From positions 193,249-257,248 of the forward strand of contig JBJKYL010000013.1 of assembly GCA_045561055.1 (NCBI GenBank): a DNA stretch of 64,000 nt, in the 5' to 3' direction. This document shows positions 52,396 through 60,376 of the stretch, one piece after another (position 1 is the first letter of the stretch; each line of letters begins with the position of its first letter). Below the pieces are notes generated by a model. The model searched no databases, had not been told where the DNA came from, and worked only from the letters and a program-made list of their open reading frames with translations. Origin of the DNA: SMWC01 sp045561055 (lineage in GTDB: Bacteria; Pseudomonadota; Gammaproteobacteria; Steroidobacterales; Rariloculaceae). Position numbers and translations under genes: made by a program.

Positions 52396-53476
52396 TTGTT
52401 AGTTCCTCACTACTTACGGCCTGCAATAGGCGGTCGTTATCTTCCGGCCGGCCAACCGTAATTCGGACACAGTTGGTTAGCAGTGGGTCATTCGGGAATA
52501 TTCTCACGAGAATACCGGCTCGGTGGGCGGTTTTGACAAAGTTCTGTCCGTTAGTAGTCGCCACGAGAACGAAATTAGCATCGCTCGGCCAGATTTTAGT
52601 GACTAGTGGGCTGGATACTAGCGACGCAGCTAGGCGGATACGCTCGGTTCGCAGTAGCGTAGTTCGGTCTTCCGATATGTGTAATGACTCCGTAGTTAGG
52701 GCTTTCATTACAAGCTCGATCGAAGGTGTCGGAAATGTATAGGGCGGCAATATTTTGGCCAGGAGCTTGATCAATGCTGGTTGGCCGATTAACGCACCAC
52801 ATCTTACACCGGCCAACGCTAAGAATTTAGACAATGTGCGCAGCAGGACTACGTGTTCAAAGGTATCCAGTAACGCCCGAAAACTCGGGGTATCAGAAAA
52901 TTCCTGATAGGCTTCGTCGATAATAACAAGGGAGCGCCCCTGCACACCGCGACAGATAGCTTCAACATCGGCGGCGCTAAATGCCTGGCCGTTCGGATTA
53001 TTCGGTGTACAAATAAAGATAAGCTTTGTACGTTCAGTACTTGTCGCAAGAATGCCCGGTACATCGAGTGCGAAGTCCTTTTGTGGATCTTCAGCCCGGA
53101 GTAAAGGTACCGTAAGCACCTCGGCGCCTTGAATCCCTGCATACAGTCGATACATATCGAATGTTGGTGGGCAGATAAGAATCTGATCGCGGCCGGCCAT
53201 ACAAAATCCGCGGATTAATAAGTCGATCGCTTCGCTCGTGCCTCTCGTTATCATTAAAGATTCCGGGGCGACGCTATATAGGGAGCTCAGGCAAACGTTG
53301 ATCGAGTCTGGTCTCGGTGGTGGGTAGATATTGAGCCCTCGCTCGGTAGAATCGCCCAGTGCAGTCCATGGTGATTCGTTTGCATTCATGCGGACAAAGC
53401 CTTCCTCGTATGCGCCTGGGACATATGGTGGCAGGCCCATAATCTCGCTCCTCGCAAGTTTCAGAATGTCGTTCAT
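52385..53476 (-). CDS. hisC: Histidinol-phosphate aminotransferase
   Basis: The 363-residue PLP enzyme has Asn-Glu-Ser-Pro near the N-terminus, the Thr-Pro-Asn-Asn-Pro-Asn-Gly segment, Asp-Glu-Ala-Tyr-Gln, and the PLP-lysine motif Ser-Lys-Phe-Leu-Ala-Leu-Ala-Gly-Val-Arg. Its ATG overlaps the hisD stop as ATGA. Confidence 0.96.
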   Translation of the reverse strand: MNDILKLARSEIMGLPPYVPGAYEEGFVRMNANESPWTALGDSTERGLNIYPPPRPDSINVCLSSLYSVAPESLMITRGTSEAIDLLIRGFCMAGRDQILICPPTFDMYRLYAGIQGAEVLTVPLLRAEDPQKDFALDVPGILATSTERTKLIFICTPNNPNGQAFSAADVEAICRGVQGRSLVIIDEAYQEFSDTPSFRALLDTFEHVVLLRTLSKFLALAGVRCGALIGQPALIKLLAKILPPYTFPTPSIELVMKALTTESLHISEDRTTLLRTERIRLAASLVSSPLVTKIWPSDANFVLVATTNGQNFVKTAHRAGILVRIFPNDPLLTNCVRITVGRPEDNDRLLQAVSSEELTNGH

Positions 53477-54795
53477 GGGCGTATTCCGGACTTTCGGTCT
53501 GCTAGAGCCTTCAGTCGCGTGCGCACGGCGTTTCTGTGCGCGTCAAGGCCTTCGAGGTCGGCTAATGTTTCCGCGATGGGGCCGATGCTCTGAAGCCCCG
53601 CCGCGGTGAGTTCCTGCACCGTCATACTTCGTAGGTAGTCGTTGACACCTAGACTGGAATGAGATGTCGCGAAACCATATGTTGGTAATACATGATTCGT
53701 ACCGCTGCAATAATCACCAATGGCTTCGGGCGACCAGGGGCCAAGAAATACCGAACCGGCAGCGTGAATATCATCGATCTTCGCGCGAGGGTTCTCTATT
53801 TGCAAAATTAGATGTTCAGGCGCGTAACGGTTTGCAACATCGATTGCTATATCTAGGTTGTCGACGATGATTGCGGCTGAATTTGCCAATGATTGAACTA
53901 CGATATCTCTTCGTGACAGATTCGCCTGCTGTGTTTCTAGTTCTGTGAGTGTCTTATCACAAATGCTCGCGCTTGTACCGATAAGGATGACCTGAGAATC
54001 AGGGCCGTGTTCGGCCTGGGAGAGAAGATCGCTTGCGATGAATGACGGGTTGGCGTTGTCGTCAGCGATAACCAAAACCTCAGATGGTCCTGCTGGCATG
54101 TCGCAGGCAGCTCCTTGGGGGTCCTGAGATACTTGCGCTTTTGCAGTGGTGACCCAGGTGTTCCCCGGCCCAAATATCTTCTGTACCTTAGGAATGGTCG
54201 CCGTGCCGTATGCCATCGCGGCGATCGCTTGAGCGCCGCCTAATTTAAACACGCGTTGAACCCCACAGATCTTGGCAGCAACGAGTACAGCGGGATGTGC
54301 GCTACCATTCTGTTGCGGTGGTGTGCACATCAAATAATTGTCGCAGCCGGCTATAGCTGCTGGTATTGCGAGCATGAGCGCAGTCGAGGGTAGAGGGGCA
54401 CTGCCAGCTGGTACGTATAGCCCGACATTTTTTATTGGGCGCGTAACTCGTTCGCACACCACACCGGGTGTGGTCTCTACAATGACAGGTTCGGATAATT
54501 GTGCTTGGTGAAAGGCTCGTATATTGGCAGCGGCCGCTTCAATTGCTTCGTACTGTCGATTAGTGAGTGCTTCTGCCGCTGCAGCAAACTCGTTTTCGTC
54601 GACGCGAAAATCAGAAAGCGTTATCCCATCGAGTTCTAATGTTAGGGCGGACAGCGCTTGATCGCCGCCCTCCCGTACGGTCCGCAATATGGCCGCCACG
54701 TCAGTCTGTAGCTGTTCATTTTGTTCTAGGCCTGGACGGCGAAGAAGCCTCGCACGCGCAGCGGAATCCAAATTCTTCCAGATGTGTTTTTTCAT
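53473..54795 (-). CDS. hisD: Histidinol dehydrogenase
   Basis: HisD makes the last two oxidations to histidine. I start at ATG 54795, nine bases after the hisG stop; the frame extends further upstream but into hisG. The 440-residue product has Val-Pro-Ala-Gly-Ser-Ala-Pro-Leu-Pro-Ser and Gly-Pro-Gly-Asn-Thr-Trp-Val motifs. The metal-site Ser-Gln-Ala-Glu-His-Gly and the C-terminal Gly-Thr-Asn-His-Val-Leu-Pro-Thr also match. Confidence 0.97.
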   Translation of the reverse strand: MKKHIWKNLDSAARARLLRRPGLEQNEQLQTDVAAILRTVREGGDQALSALTLELDGITLSDFRVDENEFAAAAEALTNRQYEAIEAAAANIRAFHQAQLSEPVIVETTPGVVCERVTRPIKNVGLYVPAGSAPLPSTALMLAIPAAIAGCDNYLMCTPPQQNGSAHPAVLVAAKICGVQRVFKLGGAQAIAAMAYGTATIPKVQKIFGPGNTWVTTAKAQVSQDPQGAACDMPAGPSEVLVIADDNANPSFIASDLLSQAEHGPDSQVILIGTSASICDKTLTELETQQANLSRRDIVVQSLANSAAIIVDNLDIAIDVANRYAPEHLILQIENPRAKIDDIHAAGSVFLGPWSPEAIGDYCSGTNHVLPTYGFATSHSSLGVNDYLRSMTVQELTAAGLQSIGPIAETLADLEGLDAHRNAVRTRLKALADRKSGIRP

Positions 54796-54803
54796 GATTG
54801 TTG

Positions 54804-55706
54804 TTACGCCAGCATTTTTTCGACAGGCAACACAAGAATGGAGCTCGCACCGGCATCCTTCAGTTGCTCTAGCGTTTCCCAGAAAATATTTTCTCGACAC
54901 ACTGCATGCATGGCGACAATGTCGTTACGACCTTCGAGCGGCATGATAGTCGGAGCTTCACTTCCGGGGAGTAACGCGCGAATCGCCCCCAGTGCCGATC
55001 GCGGGGCATGTAGCATTATGTATTTGCTCTCGCGGACCTGCAGTACACCTTCGATGCGCTGTAATAGACGATCGACCCACGCAGTCTTCGCAGGCGGAAC
55101 CTTTGCTGGTGATTGAATTAATGTGGCACGACTTTCTAGTATTGTTTCTACTTCCTGAAGTTGGTGGGCGCGTAAAGTAGCACCACTCGATACTAGATCG
55201 CAGATGAGATCAGCTTTGCCCAGCTTTGGGGCAATTTCAACGGCGCCAGAAAACTCGACGACCGCTGCATTCACATTTTTATTAACGAGATAATCGTTAA
55301 CAATTCGTGGGTAACTTGTTGCGATGCGGAGTCCGGCTAGAGATTGAGGGCCTTCGTAAGGTATGCTTTCTGGTAGCCCAAATGAAAGACGGCAATGCCC
55401 ATAATCCAAAAGATTTACCTGCTTGAAAAATGGCTCAGCTCCATTCGCTTTCATCTCAAGTTGACTTTCCTCTGCCACATTGAGGCCCACAATGCCGAGG
55501 TCGCAGATATCTTCTTGAACTAGGCCGGGAATGTCGTCATCGCGCACTAGTAATACATCGACCGGCATATTCTCGCCGTAGCAGATCAGTTGATCTCGGC
55601 CCTTAGAATAAATCAGTCCACATCGTCTGAGTAACTCCATCGAGTGTTCCGAAAGCCTGCCAGATTTCTGGATAGCAATTTTTATACGCTCCTGTTGTTC
55701 CTTCAT
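54804..55706 (-). CDS. hisG: ATP phosphoribosyltransferase, long form
   Basis: HisG commits ATP and PRPP to histidine synthesis. At 300 residues it is the long, hexameric form with its own C-terminal regulatory (ACT-like) domain, so it should not need HisZ and may be feedback-inhibited by histidine. Visible motifs include Ala-Ile-Gln-Lys-Ser-Gly-Arg-Leu and Asp-Leu-Val-Ser-Ser-Gly-Ala-Thr-Leu. The start overlaps the regulator gene by four bases. Confidence 0.96.
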   Translation of the reverse strand: MKEQQERIKIAIQKSGRLSEHSMELLRRCGLIYSKGRDQLICYGENMPVDVLLVRDDDIPGLVQEDICDLGIVGLNVAEESQLEMKANGAEPFFKQVNLLDYGHCRLSFGLPESIPYEGPQSLAGLRIATSYPRIVNDYLVNKNVNAAVVEFSGAVEIAPKLGKADLICDLVSSGATLRAHQLQEVETILESRATLIQSPAKVPPAKTAWVDRLLQRIEGVLQVRESKYIMLHAPRSALGAIRALLPGSEAPTIMPLEGRNDIVAMHAVCRENIFWETLEQLKDAGASSILVLPVEKMLA

Positions 55707-56029
55707 TTGCTCTTTCCAATACTAAGGTTTTCAACGCGCTCCAGAGCTTTCCTATAACCTCCGTTACCGTTGGTTAAGAATCGTCCTACACGTCCGATTG
55801 TCGTGACAGAGACCCCCGTCAAGTCGTGGATTTGCCGATAGGGTAGGCCGTCGTTTAGATAGGCGACAACAGCCCATCGGTCAACCAGCGCTTCTAGCTC
55901 GGCTGGGGTACATAAATCAGAGAAAAATTGCTGGCACTCGTTTGGCGTGCGTAAACTCAGGATTGCTTGGTAGAGCCCCATTTCAGCATCAACTGCTTCC
56001 TTCTCGGTCATCCCGCGATGTGACTTCAT
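55703..56029 (-). CDS. TrpR/YerC-family regulator, likely repressor of the his operon
   Basis: The 108-residue product matches the TrpR-like YerC/YecD family: Asn-Glu-Cys-Gln-Gln-Phe-Phe-x-Asp-Leu-Cys-Thr-Pro-Ala-Glu-Leu, then Asp-Arg-Trp. A helix-turn-helix follows with Leu-Pro-Tyr-Arg-Gln-Ile and Gly-Val-Ser-Val-Thr-Thr-Ile-Gly-Arg-Val. It is the first gene of the histidine operon and overlaps hisG by four bases. A palindrome close to the TrpR operator lies in its promoter. Control of the his genes, perhaps with histidine as co-repressor, is inference from position and site. Confidence 0.85.
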   Translation of the reverse strand: MKSHRGMTEKEAVDAEMGLYQAILSLRTPNECQQFFSDLCTPAELEALVDRWAVVAYLNDGLPYRQIHDLTGVSVTTIGRVGRFLTNGNGGYRKALERVENLSIGKSK

Positions 56030-56050
56030 AGCAAACCTTAATGAGTTAAT

Positions 56051-56068
56051 GTATTAGTGTATTAATAC
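56051..56068. promoter_or_regulatory. Candidate operator of the his operon regulator
   Basis: The inverted repeat GTATTA-N6-TAATAC lies 22 bases before the regulator start. It shares 13 of 18 positions with the TrpR-type palindrome GTACTAGTTAACTAGTAC. It sits directly downstream of the -10 box, where a bound repressor would block initiation. Confidence 0.7.
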
Positions 56069-56095
56069 AGTATACTTCTATTGTTTGTGTGTCAA
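56069..56095 (-). promoter_or_regulatory. Promoter of the regulator-his operon
   Basis: On the minus strand a perfect TTGACA (56095-56090) and TATACT (56074-56069) are separated by 15 bases, a short but usable spacing. It is the only strong promoter I see for the ten-gene his unit. Confidence 0.65.
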
Positions 56096-56308
56096 GAATA
56101 TTGTTTGTGTCATTTGGAAAGTATGGATGTGAAAATCGGAGCTTGTTTGAATGGTTCGGTGTGGGCAGGTGGGTGAACATGTTCGATTTACGAGTTATGC
56201 TTCGTAGTATTAATGAAGCGCCGAGACCATCAAGCTAGGGTGCGACTGTAGCCCGCCTTGTTATCGAACTGTGAGTGCTGTTCTCCGGAATGGGATATAA
56301 ATGAGAAA

Positions 56309-56641
56309 ATGATGTCAACGGGAACTAATGTTTTTCAGGCGAGGTTTGCGGTCGGTGACGTGATTCATCACCGGATTTTTGAATATCGTGGCGTGATCGT
56401 CGATGTCGATCCGCAGTTCCAGTCAACCGACGAGTGGTATGAGGTTGTAGCGAAATCCCGGCCACCGAAAGATCAGCCTTGGTACCATGTATTGGTTCAT
56501 GACGCGACGCACGCTACGTACGTCGCAGAAAAAAACTTGGATCATGCTAATAGTGCGTCGCCAATTAAACATCCGATGCTCCGTGATTTTTTTTCTCGGT
56601 TCGAGGACGGACGGTATGTTCGAGACGGTGGTTTTAACTAA
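56309..56641 (+). CDS. hspQ: HspQ-like heat-shock/hemimethylated-DNA-binding protein
   Basis: I start at the Met pair at 56309, giving 110 residues, the usual length. The product has Phe-Ala-Val-Gly-Asp-Val-Ile-His-His-Arg, Tyr-Arg-Gly-Val-Ile-Val-Asp-Val-Asp-Pro, Pro-Trp-Tyr-His-Val-Leu-Val-His and Tyr-Val-Ala-Glu-Lys-Asn-Leu, all typical of HspQ/YccV. In enterobacteria HspQ acts as a Lon specificity factor. A single-gene unit upstream of the his promoter, divergent from it. Confidence 0.93.
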   Translation: MMSTGTNVFQARFAVGDVIHHRIFEYRGVIVDVDPQFQSTDEWYEVVAKSRPPKDQPWYHVLVHDATHATYVAEKNLDHANSASPIKHPMLRDFFSRFEDGRYVRDGGFN

Positions 56642-56729
56642 AAGGATGATTTATTTGGACTACGCTGTCCGCCTCTTTATCTTAGGGGAATTAAAGCGTA
56701 TGTAACTGCGATTTTTATACCTCCACTAT

Positions 56730-57968
56730 TCAATCGGCGATTTCGATTCTGCCTGCTGACTTTGCTGCCGTCATCTGCTTTCCGATTTCAACCGTACGTA
56801 GGGTGAGACTGTCGATCTTTAATTCTTCGGCACCTTTAACATCGGTACGCATGATATTGGCGATTGGTGTGGTCCACTTTTCGGCAATGGCGTTTGCGCC
56901 GAGGACGACTCCCATAACAGGCCCGACGTCGGCAGCGTTGGTATCGGTGTCCCAACCGGCTAGTACTGCGAGCGACACAGCCTTATCGAAGCTACCGTTA
57001 CCGTAAAGTAATGCAAGTGCGATAACGGCGTTGTTGGGAAAGACGCTGCGCCCCTTCTCGCCCTCCGGTGCCCACTTGATCTCGATCTGTTCATGGGTTT
57101 TTTCCCAGTCATTCGGCCACTGCGCATGCCAGCCGAGCACGTCACGCATACTTTCGGCGTAGTCGCTGTCAGTGGGGATCACGGCAAGGCCGGCTTCTAT
57201 CAGTTTGACGGGATCGGATTCGAAAAAGGCTTCGGCCGTCAGCGCGGCCATAAACATCTCGCCGTAGATTCCATCACCAAAAAAAGCGACCTCTGCATCA
57301 ATGCGTCCGTATTCGGCAGCCGTTTCGGGATTTCCAGGTAGCAGATACCCCCAGAATTCACCTTTCATTTGTCCACCCATCATCTCGCCTCTTTCGTGCT
57401 GGCCGGACTCGGGTGGTCTCACTCCTTGCTTGAGGAGGTCTTCTGCAATACGGACAGCGCCGCCGGTATTCGACGCCTCATGAGTTGAAAACTTAGCGAG
57501 CCAATTGTCAGCAACGTCTTGGCTGGTGATGTCGATGCCCTTTTCTTCGAGCAGGAGCAAGTTGGCAACTTGGAAAAGCGTATCGTCATCGGGACCGAAA
57601 CCAGCCGGACCCCATTCGTTGCCGGTATATGAGGTCGGACGGTCGGCCGGAACCCCCATCCCTCCCATCCCAGGCCCAATCCAGGGTGGCGCAGTTTTTA
57701 CGTAATCGACTAGCGGCCATTGCTCGGATTGAATCAAGAAGAGCTCAATCATTTCCTTATCATATCGCTGCCAGGGCATACCGAGGGATCCTCCAATAGC
57801 GCTTCCAAGCCAGCCACCGTGGATCTTGTCGAAATATTGCTCAGTGGTTAATGTTCGGGTTGATAAGGCTAGGGTGGTTTCGGATGCTTGCTCATTTCCG
57901 GCGCACGAAGTGAGCATAGCAGTGATTAGACAAGTAATAGTTGCAAAATAGCTAGACAATTTTCTCAT
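56730..57968 (-). CDS. ADP-ribosylglycohydrolase-family lipoprotein
   Basis: The 412-residue protein has a lipobox (Leu-Thr-Ser-Cys). An ADP-ribosylglycohydrolase fold follows: Lys-Ile-His-Gly-Gly-Trp-Leu-Gly-Ser-Ala-Ile-Gly-Gly, Gly-Pro-Asp-Asp-Asp-Thr, and Ala-Gly-Trp-Asp-Thr-Asp-Thr-Asn-Ala near the C-terminus. The Asp clusters are the magnesium sites. Most members are cytosolic and remove ADP-ribose, so lipid anchoring in the envelope suggests another glycosidic or ADP-ribosyl substrate. Confidence 0.9.
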   Translation of the reverse strand: MRKLSSYFATITCLITAMLTSCAGNEQASETTLALSTRTLTTEQYFDKIHGGWLGSAIGGSLGMPWQRYDKEMIELFLIQSEQWPLVDYVKTAPPWIGPGMGGMGVPADRPTSYTGNEWGPAGFGPDDDTLFQVANLLLLEEKGIDITSQDVADNWLAKFSTHEASNTGGAVRIAEDLLKQGVRPPESGQHERGEMMGGQMKGEFWGYLLPGNPETAAEYGRIDAEVAFFGDGIYGEMFMAALTAEAFFESDPVKLIEAGLAVIPTDSDYAESMRDVLGWHAQWPNDWEKTHEQIEIKWAPEGEKGRSVFPNNAVIALALLYGNGSFDKAVSLAVLAGWDTDTNAADVGPVMGVVLGANAIAEKWTTPIANIMRTDVKGAEELKIDSLTLRTVEIGKQMTAAKSAGRIEIAD

Positions 57969-58174
57969 TGAATTCTCTTTTGTCTTAAAGTGTAAGTCTA
58001 TGACCTAATATATAGGTTGGCTTGATATTTGGTTAATAAAGATTTATTAAAAAACCTTTGAACGTCTATTATTATATAAACATTATAGAGGTTTTCGCGT
58101 ATTTTTATTGACTAACAATTGCGGACTCTTTGTGTAAGTGTCAGTCTCTTTAAATAATTATAAAGGGCGAATAA

Positions 58175-59026
58175 ATGCTTCGTTGCTTAACGGTAGTCAC
58201 AGTAGTTGCGTTGTTTTGGGTTGGGGTAGGTTGGTCACAACCGCCCTCGGCTCGATTGCATCAAGGAAACGACCTTAGTGTCATGGCACGGGACTCATTT
58301 CAGATATTCGATAATCTATATTTCGTTGGCATTGGCGAGGTAGCCAGCTACATCATCGAAACCAGTGAGGGCCTGATACTAGTTGATACCTTGTGGGATC
58401 TAGATGGCTACAGAGACTACTTGTTTCGCCAGATTCGCGATGTAGGCCTTGATCCCATGGATATTAAATACGTCCTGATTCTCCAAGGGCATCGCGATCA
58501 TTTTGGTGGAGCACTGGGACTTCAGGAGGTAATAGACGCTCAGTTTGGTACGGCGGAGGAAGACCGGAAAATGATGGTTGATGCTTTTGGAGAGTATGCT
58601 CCACGAATCGATTTCATTATTGAGGACGGTGCTACGCTAACGTTGGGTGACACGACTTTAAATTTCGAACTAACGCCGGGGCATACGCCTGGCACGACGT
58701 CCATTCGTTTTTCGGTGTTCGATAATGGCACCGAACATTTAGCCTATTACCATGGTGGCCCAGGTGTTCGCTCGGACGAACTAGAGGTAATCAGAGTTTT
58801 TCTTGCGGATCTAGAGAGAATCAAGCAGATTCCAGGGATCGAGGTGCAAGTCGCTGCTCACTTTGATTCCTATGCGACGGGAACGGGAGATCTGTTCGAT
58901 AGAGCTACACGATTGGCGGAACGGCAATCCGGTGAGCAGCACCCTTGGGTTGCGCCAGCTGAGTTTCAAGCTTTTCTTGATGAACGGATAGCTCTGACGC
59001 GTGAGAGGCTAGATCAAGTTCAGTAG
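58175..59026 (+). CDS. Exported MBL-fold hydrolase with a GOB-like Gln zinc site
   Basis: The 283-residue protein has a signal peptide and resembles the enzyme at 41031 (Asn-Leu-Tyr-Phe-Val-Gly-Ile-Gly, Ile-Glu-Thr-Ser-Glu-Gly-Leu-Ile-Leu-Val-Asp). In its metal motif the first His is replaced: Gln104-x-His106-x-Asp108-His109. Pro-Gly-His-Thr-Pro-Gly-Thr and a late Ala-Ala-His are kept. The same Gln substitution occurs in GOB-type B3 metallo-beta-lactamases. Substrate is unknown; the gene is not adjacent to resistance genes. Confidence 0.88.
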   Translation: MLRCLTVVTVVALFWVGVGWSQPPSARLHQGNDLSVMARDSFQIFDNLYFVGIGEVASYIIETSEGLILVDTLWDLDGYRDYLFRQIRDVGLDPMDIKYVLILQGHRDHFGGALGLQEVIDAQFGTAEEDRKMMVDAFGEYAPRIDFIIEDGATLTLGDTTLNFELTPGHTPGTTSIRFSVFDNGTEHLAYYHGGPGVRSDELEVIRVFLADLERIKQIPGIEVQVAAHFDSYATGTGDLFDRATRLAERQSGEQHPWVAPAEFQAFLDERIALTRERLDQVQ

Positions 59027-59122
59027 TTTTCGGACAACCCTCTATCGAGAAAAGTATTGATCGATAACCAGGATTGTAATTTTTTTTAAGCAAGACGAAG
59101 AACCTTATCTTAAAATAGGCCC

Positions 59123-59287
59123 ATGAGAACGCTAGGGATTGTTTCATTTTTCACGGGCGTGTTTTTTATTATCTTTTTTCTTGCTCTATTGGTTGTAGGC
59201 GATATCGCATATGGACTTTTTTTTGTGGCGGTTTCATGCTGGGCGTTAGCCTTATTTCTCTTTAAGGGTCAGAACAAGATTCGCTAA
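59123..59287 (+). CDS. Small hydrophobic membrane protein, unknown function
   Basis: A 54-residue frame encodes a very hydrophobic protein with two helices (about residues 5-25 and 31-48) and a Lys-Gly-Gln-Asn-Lys-Ile-Arg tail. It ends 18 bases before the aldo/keto reductase gene. No strong ribosome-binding site is seen, so it may be a leader peptide or not expressed. Confidence 0.4.
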   Translation: MRTLGIVSFFTGVFFIIFFLALLVVGDIAYGLFFVAVSCWALALFLFKGQNKIR

Positions 59288-59305
59288 TAACATAGGTGTT
59301 AGACG

Positions 59306-60259
59306 ATGATCACACGACGCGACTTGCTACAATTAACCGCTTCTACTGGCGCTGCGCTTACTCTGCCTGCACAGCTTCTACGTGCGCAAACATCTCCGGC
59401 GATGATCACCCGTAGAATCCCATCCTCTCGTGAGGCGCTACCCGTCATAGGATTGGGAGGTGCTGCTACTTTTAGTAGCCTCGCTGGGAGTGATAATTTC
59501 AGCTCACTACGAGCGGTTTTGACTACCTTGCTTGGTCATGGTGGGACAGTGTTTGATACCGCCGAAGCCTACGGGTCCTCTGAGGTGATCGCAGGGCGTC
59601 TAGCTCAGGAGCTTGGGATCGAGACCCAGCTTTTCTGGTCCACGAAAGTTAACTCGGCAAAGCCAGAGTGGGGACCATCTTATCCGGATATAACTAGGGA
59701 GCAAATCCAAAACTCCTTTGATCGGATCGGGAAAACCCCGATTGATTTAATGCAAATTCACAATATAGGGGATATAAAAACACAATTACCGATGATTCAA
59801 GAGTTAAAAGAAGAAGGCCGCGTTCGATATATCGGTATTACCTATGACACGCCCGATCGCAATGATGAGCTTATACAAGCTATGCGAAATGAAACTTTAG
59901 ATTTCATTGGTATTGATTATGCAGTGGATAATCCGGTAGCCGCAGAAACAATTTTGCCGCTAGCTCAAGATAAAGGTATTGCTACCATTATCTACCAACC
60001 ATTCGGGCGAACAAGGCTATGGAGTCGCGTTTCTGGCCGTCAAGTACCAGAATGGGCGCAGGAAATTGATGTAAACAGTTGGGCGCAATTCTTTCTCAAA
60101 TACGTGATTGCACACCCTGCAGTAACCGTGGTTACACCCGCTACCAGCAAGCCCCTTAACCTTATCGATAACATCGCAGGTGGCACGGGTCGGTTGCCTG
60201 AGGCCCCTATGCTCCGGCAAATGGAACAGTTTATAGAGAGCTTACCCGAGGCACGTTAG
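59306..60259 (+). CDS. Tat-exported aldo/keto reductase
   Basis: The 317-residue protein starts with a twin-arginine signal (Thr-Arg4-Arg5-Asp-Leu-Leu) and a signal peptide ending Leu-Arg-Ala-Gln. The AKR barrel has Phe-Asp-Thr-Ala-Glu-Ala-Tyr-Gly-Ser-Ser-Glu, Ser-Thr-Lys-Val and Met-Gln-Ile-His-Asn, giving the Asp-Tyr-Lys-His tetrad. Tat export fits a cofactor-bound, folded enzyme. Substrate unknown. Confidence 0.9.
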   Translation: MITRRDLLQLTASTGAALTLPAQLLRAQTSPAMITRRIPSSREALPVIGLGGAATFSSLAGSDNFSSLRAVLTTLLGHGGTVFDTAEAYGSSEVIAGRLAQELGIETQLFWSTKVNSAKPEWGPSYPDITREQIQNSFDRIGKTPIDLMQIHNIGDIKTQLPMIQELKEEGRVRYIGITYDTPDRNDELIQAMRNETLDFIGIDYAVDNPVAAETILPLAQDKGIATIIYQPFGRTRLWSRVSGRQVPEWAQEIDVNSWAQFFLKYVIAHPAVTVVTPATSKPLNLIDNIAGGTGRLPEAPMLRQMEQFIESLPEAR

Positions 60260-60376
60260 AGGATGCTTCTTGGAGTGCGATCTTAAGGGGATGGCTCTAG
60301 CGCTTGATAAGTAAATTGCTTATTTTATGATAGGTTAGTTAATCAATTGAGCTAAAAATTAATAGGGGGGCAGATT

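Noticed and set aside
58175..59026. Calling the MBL-fold protein an antibiotic-resistance gene
   Set aside because: The fold and the GOB-like site are not enough; exported B3-like proteins have many substrates and no resistance context is present.
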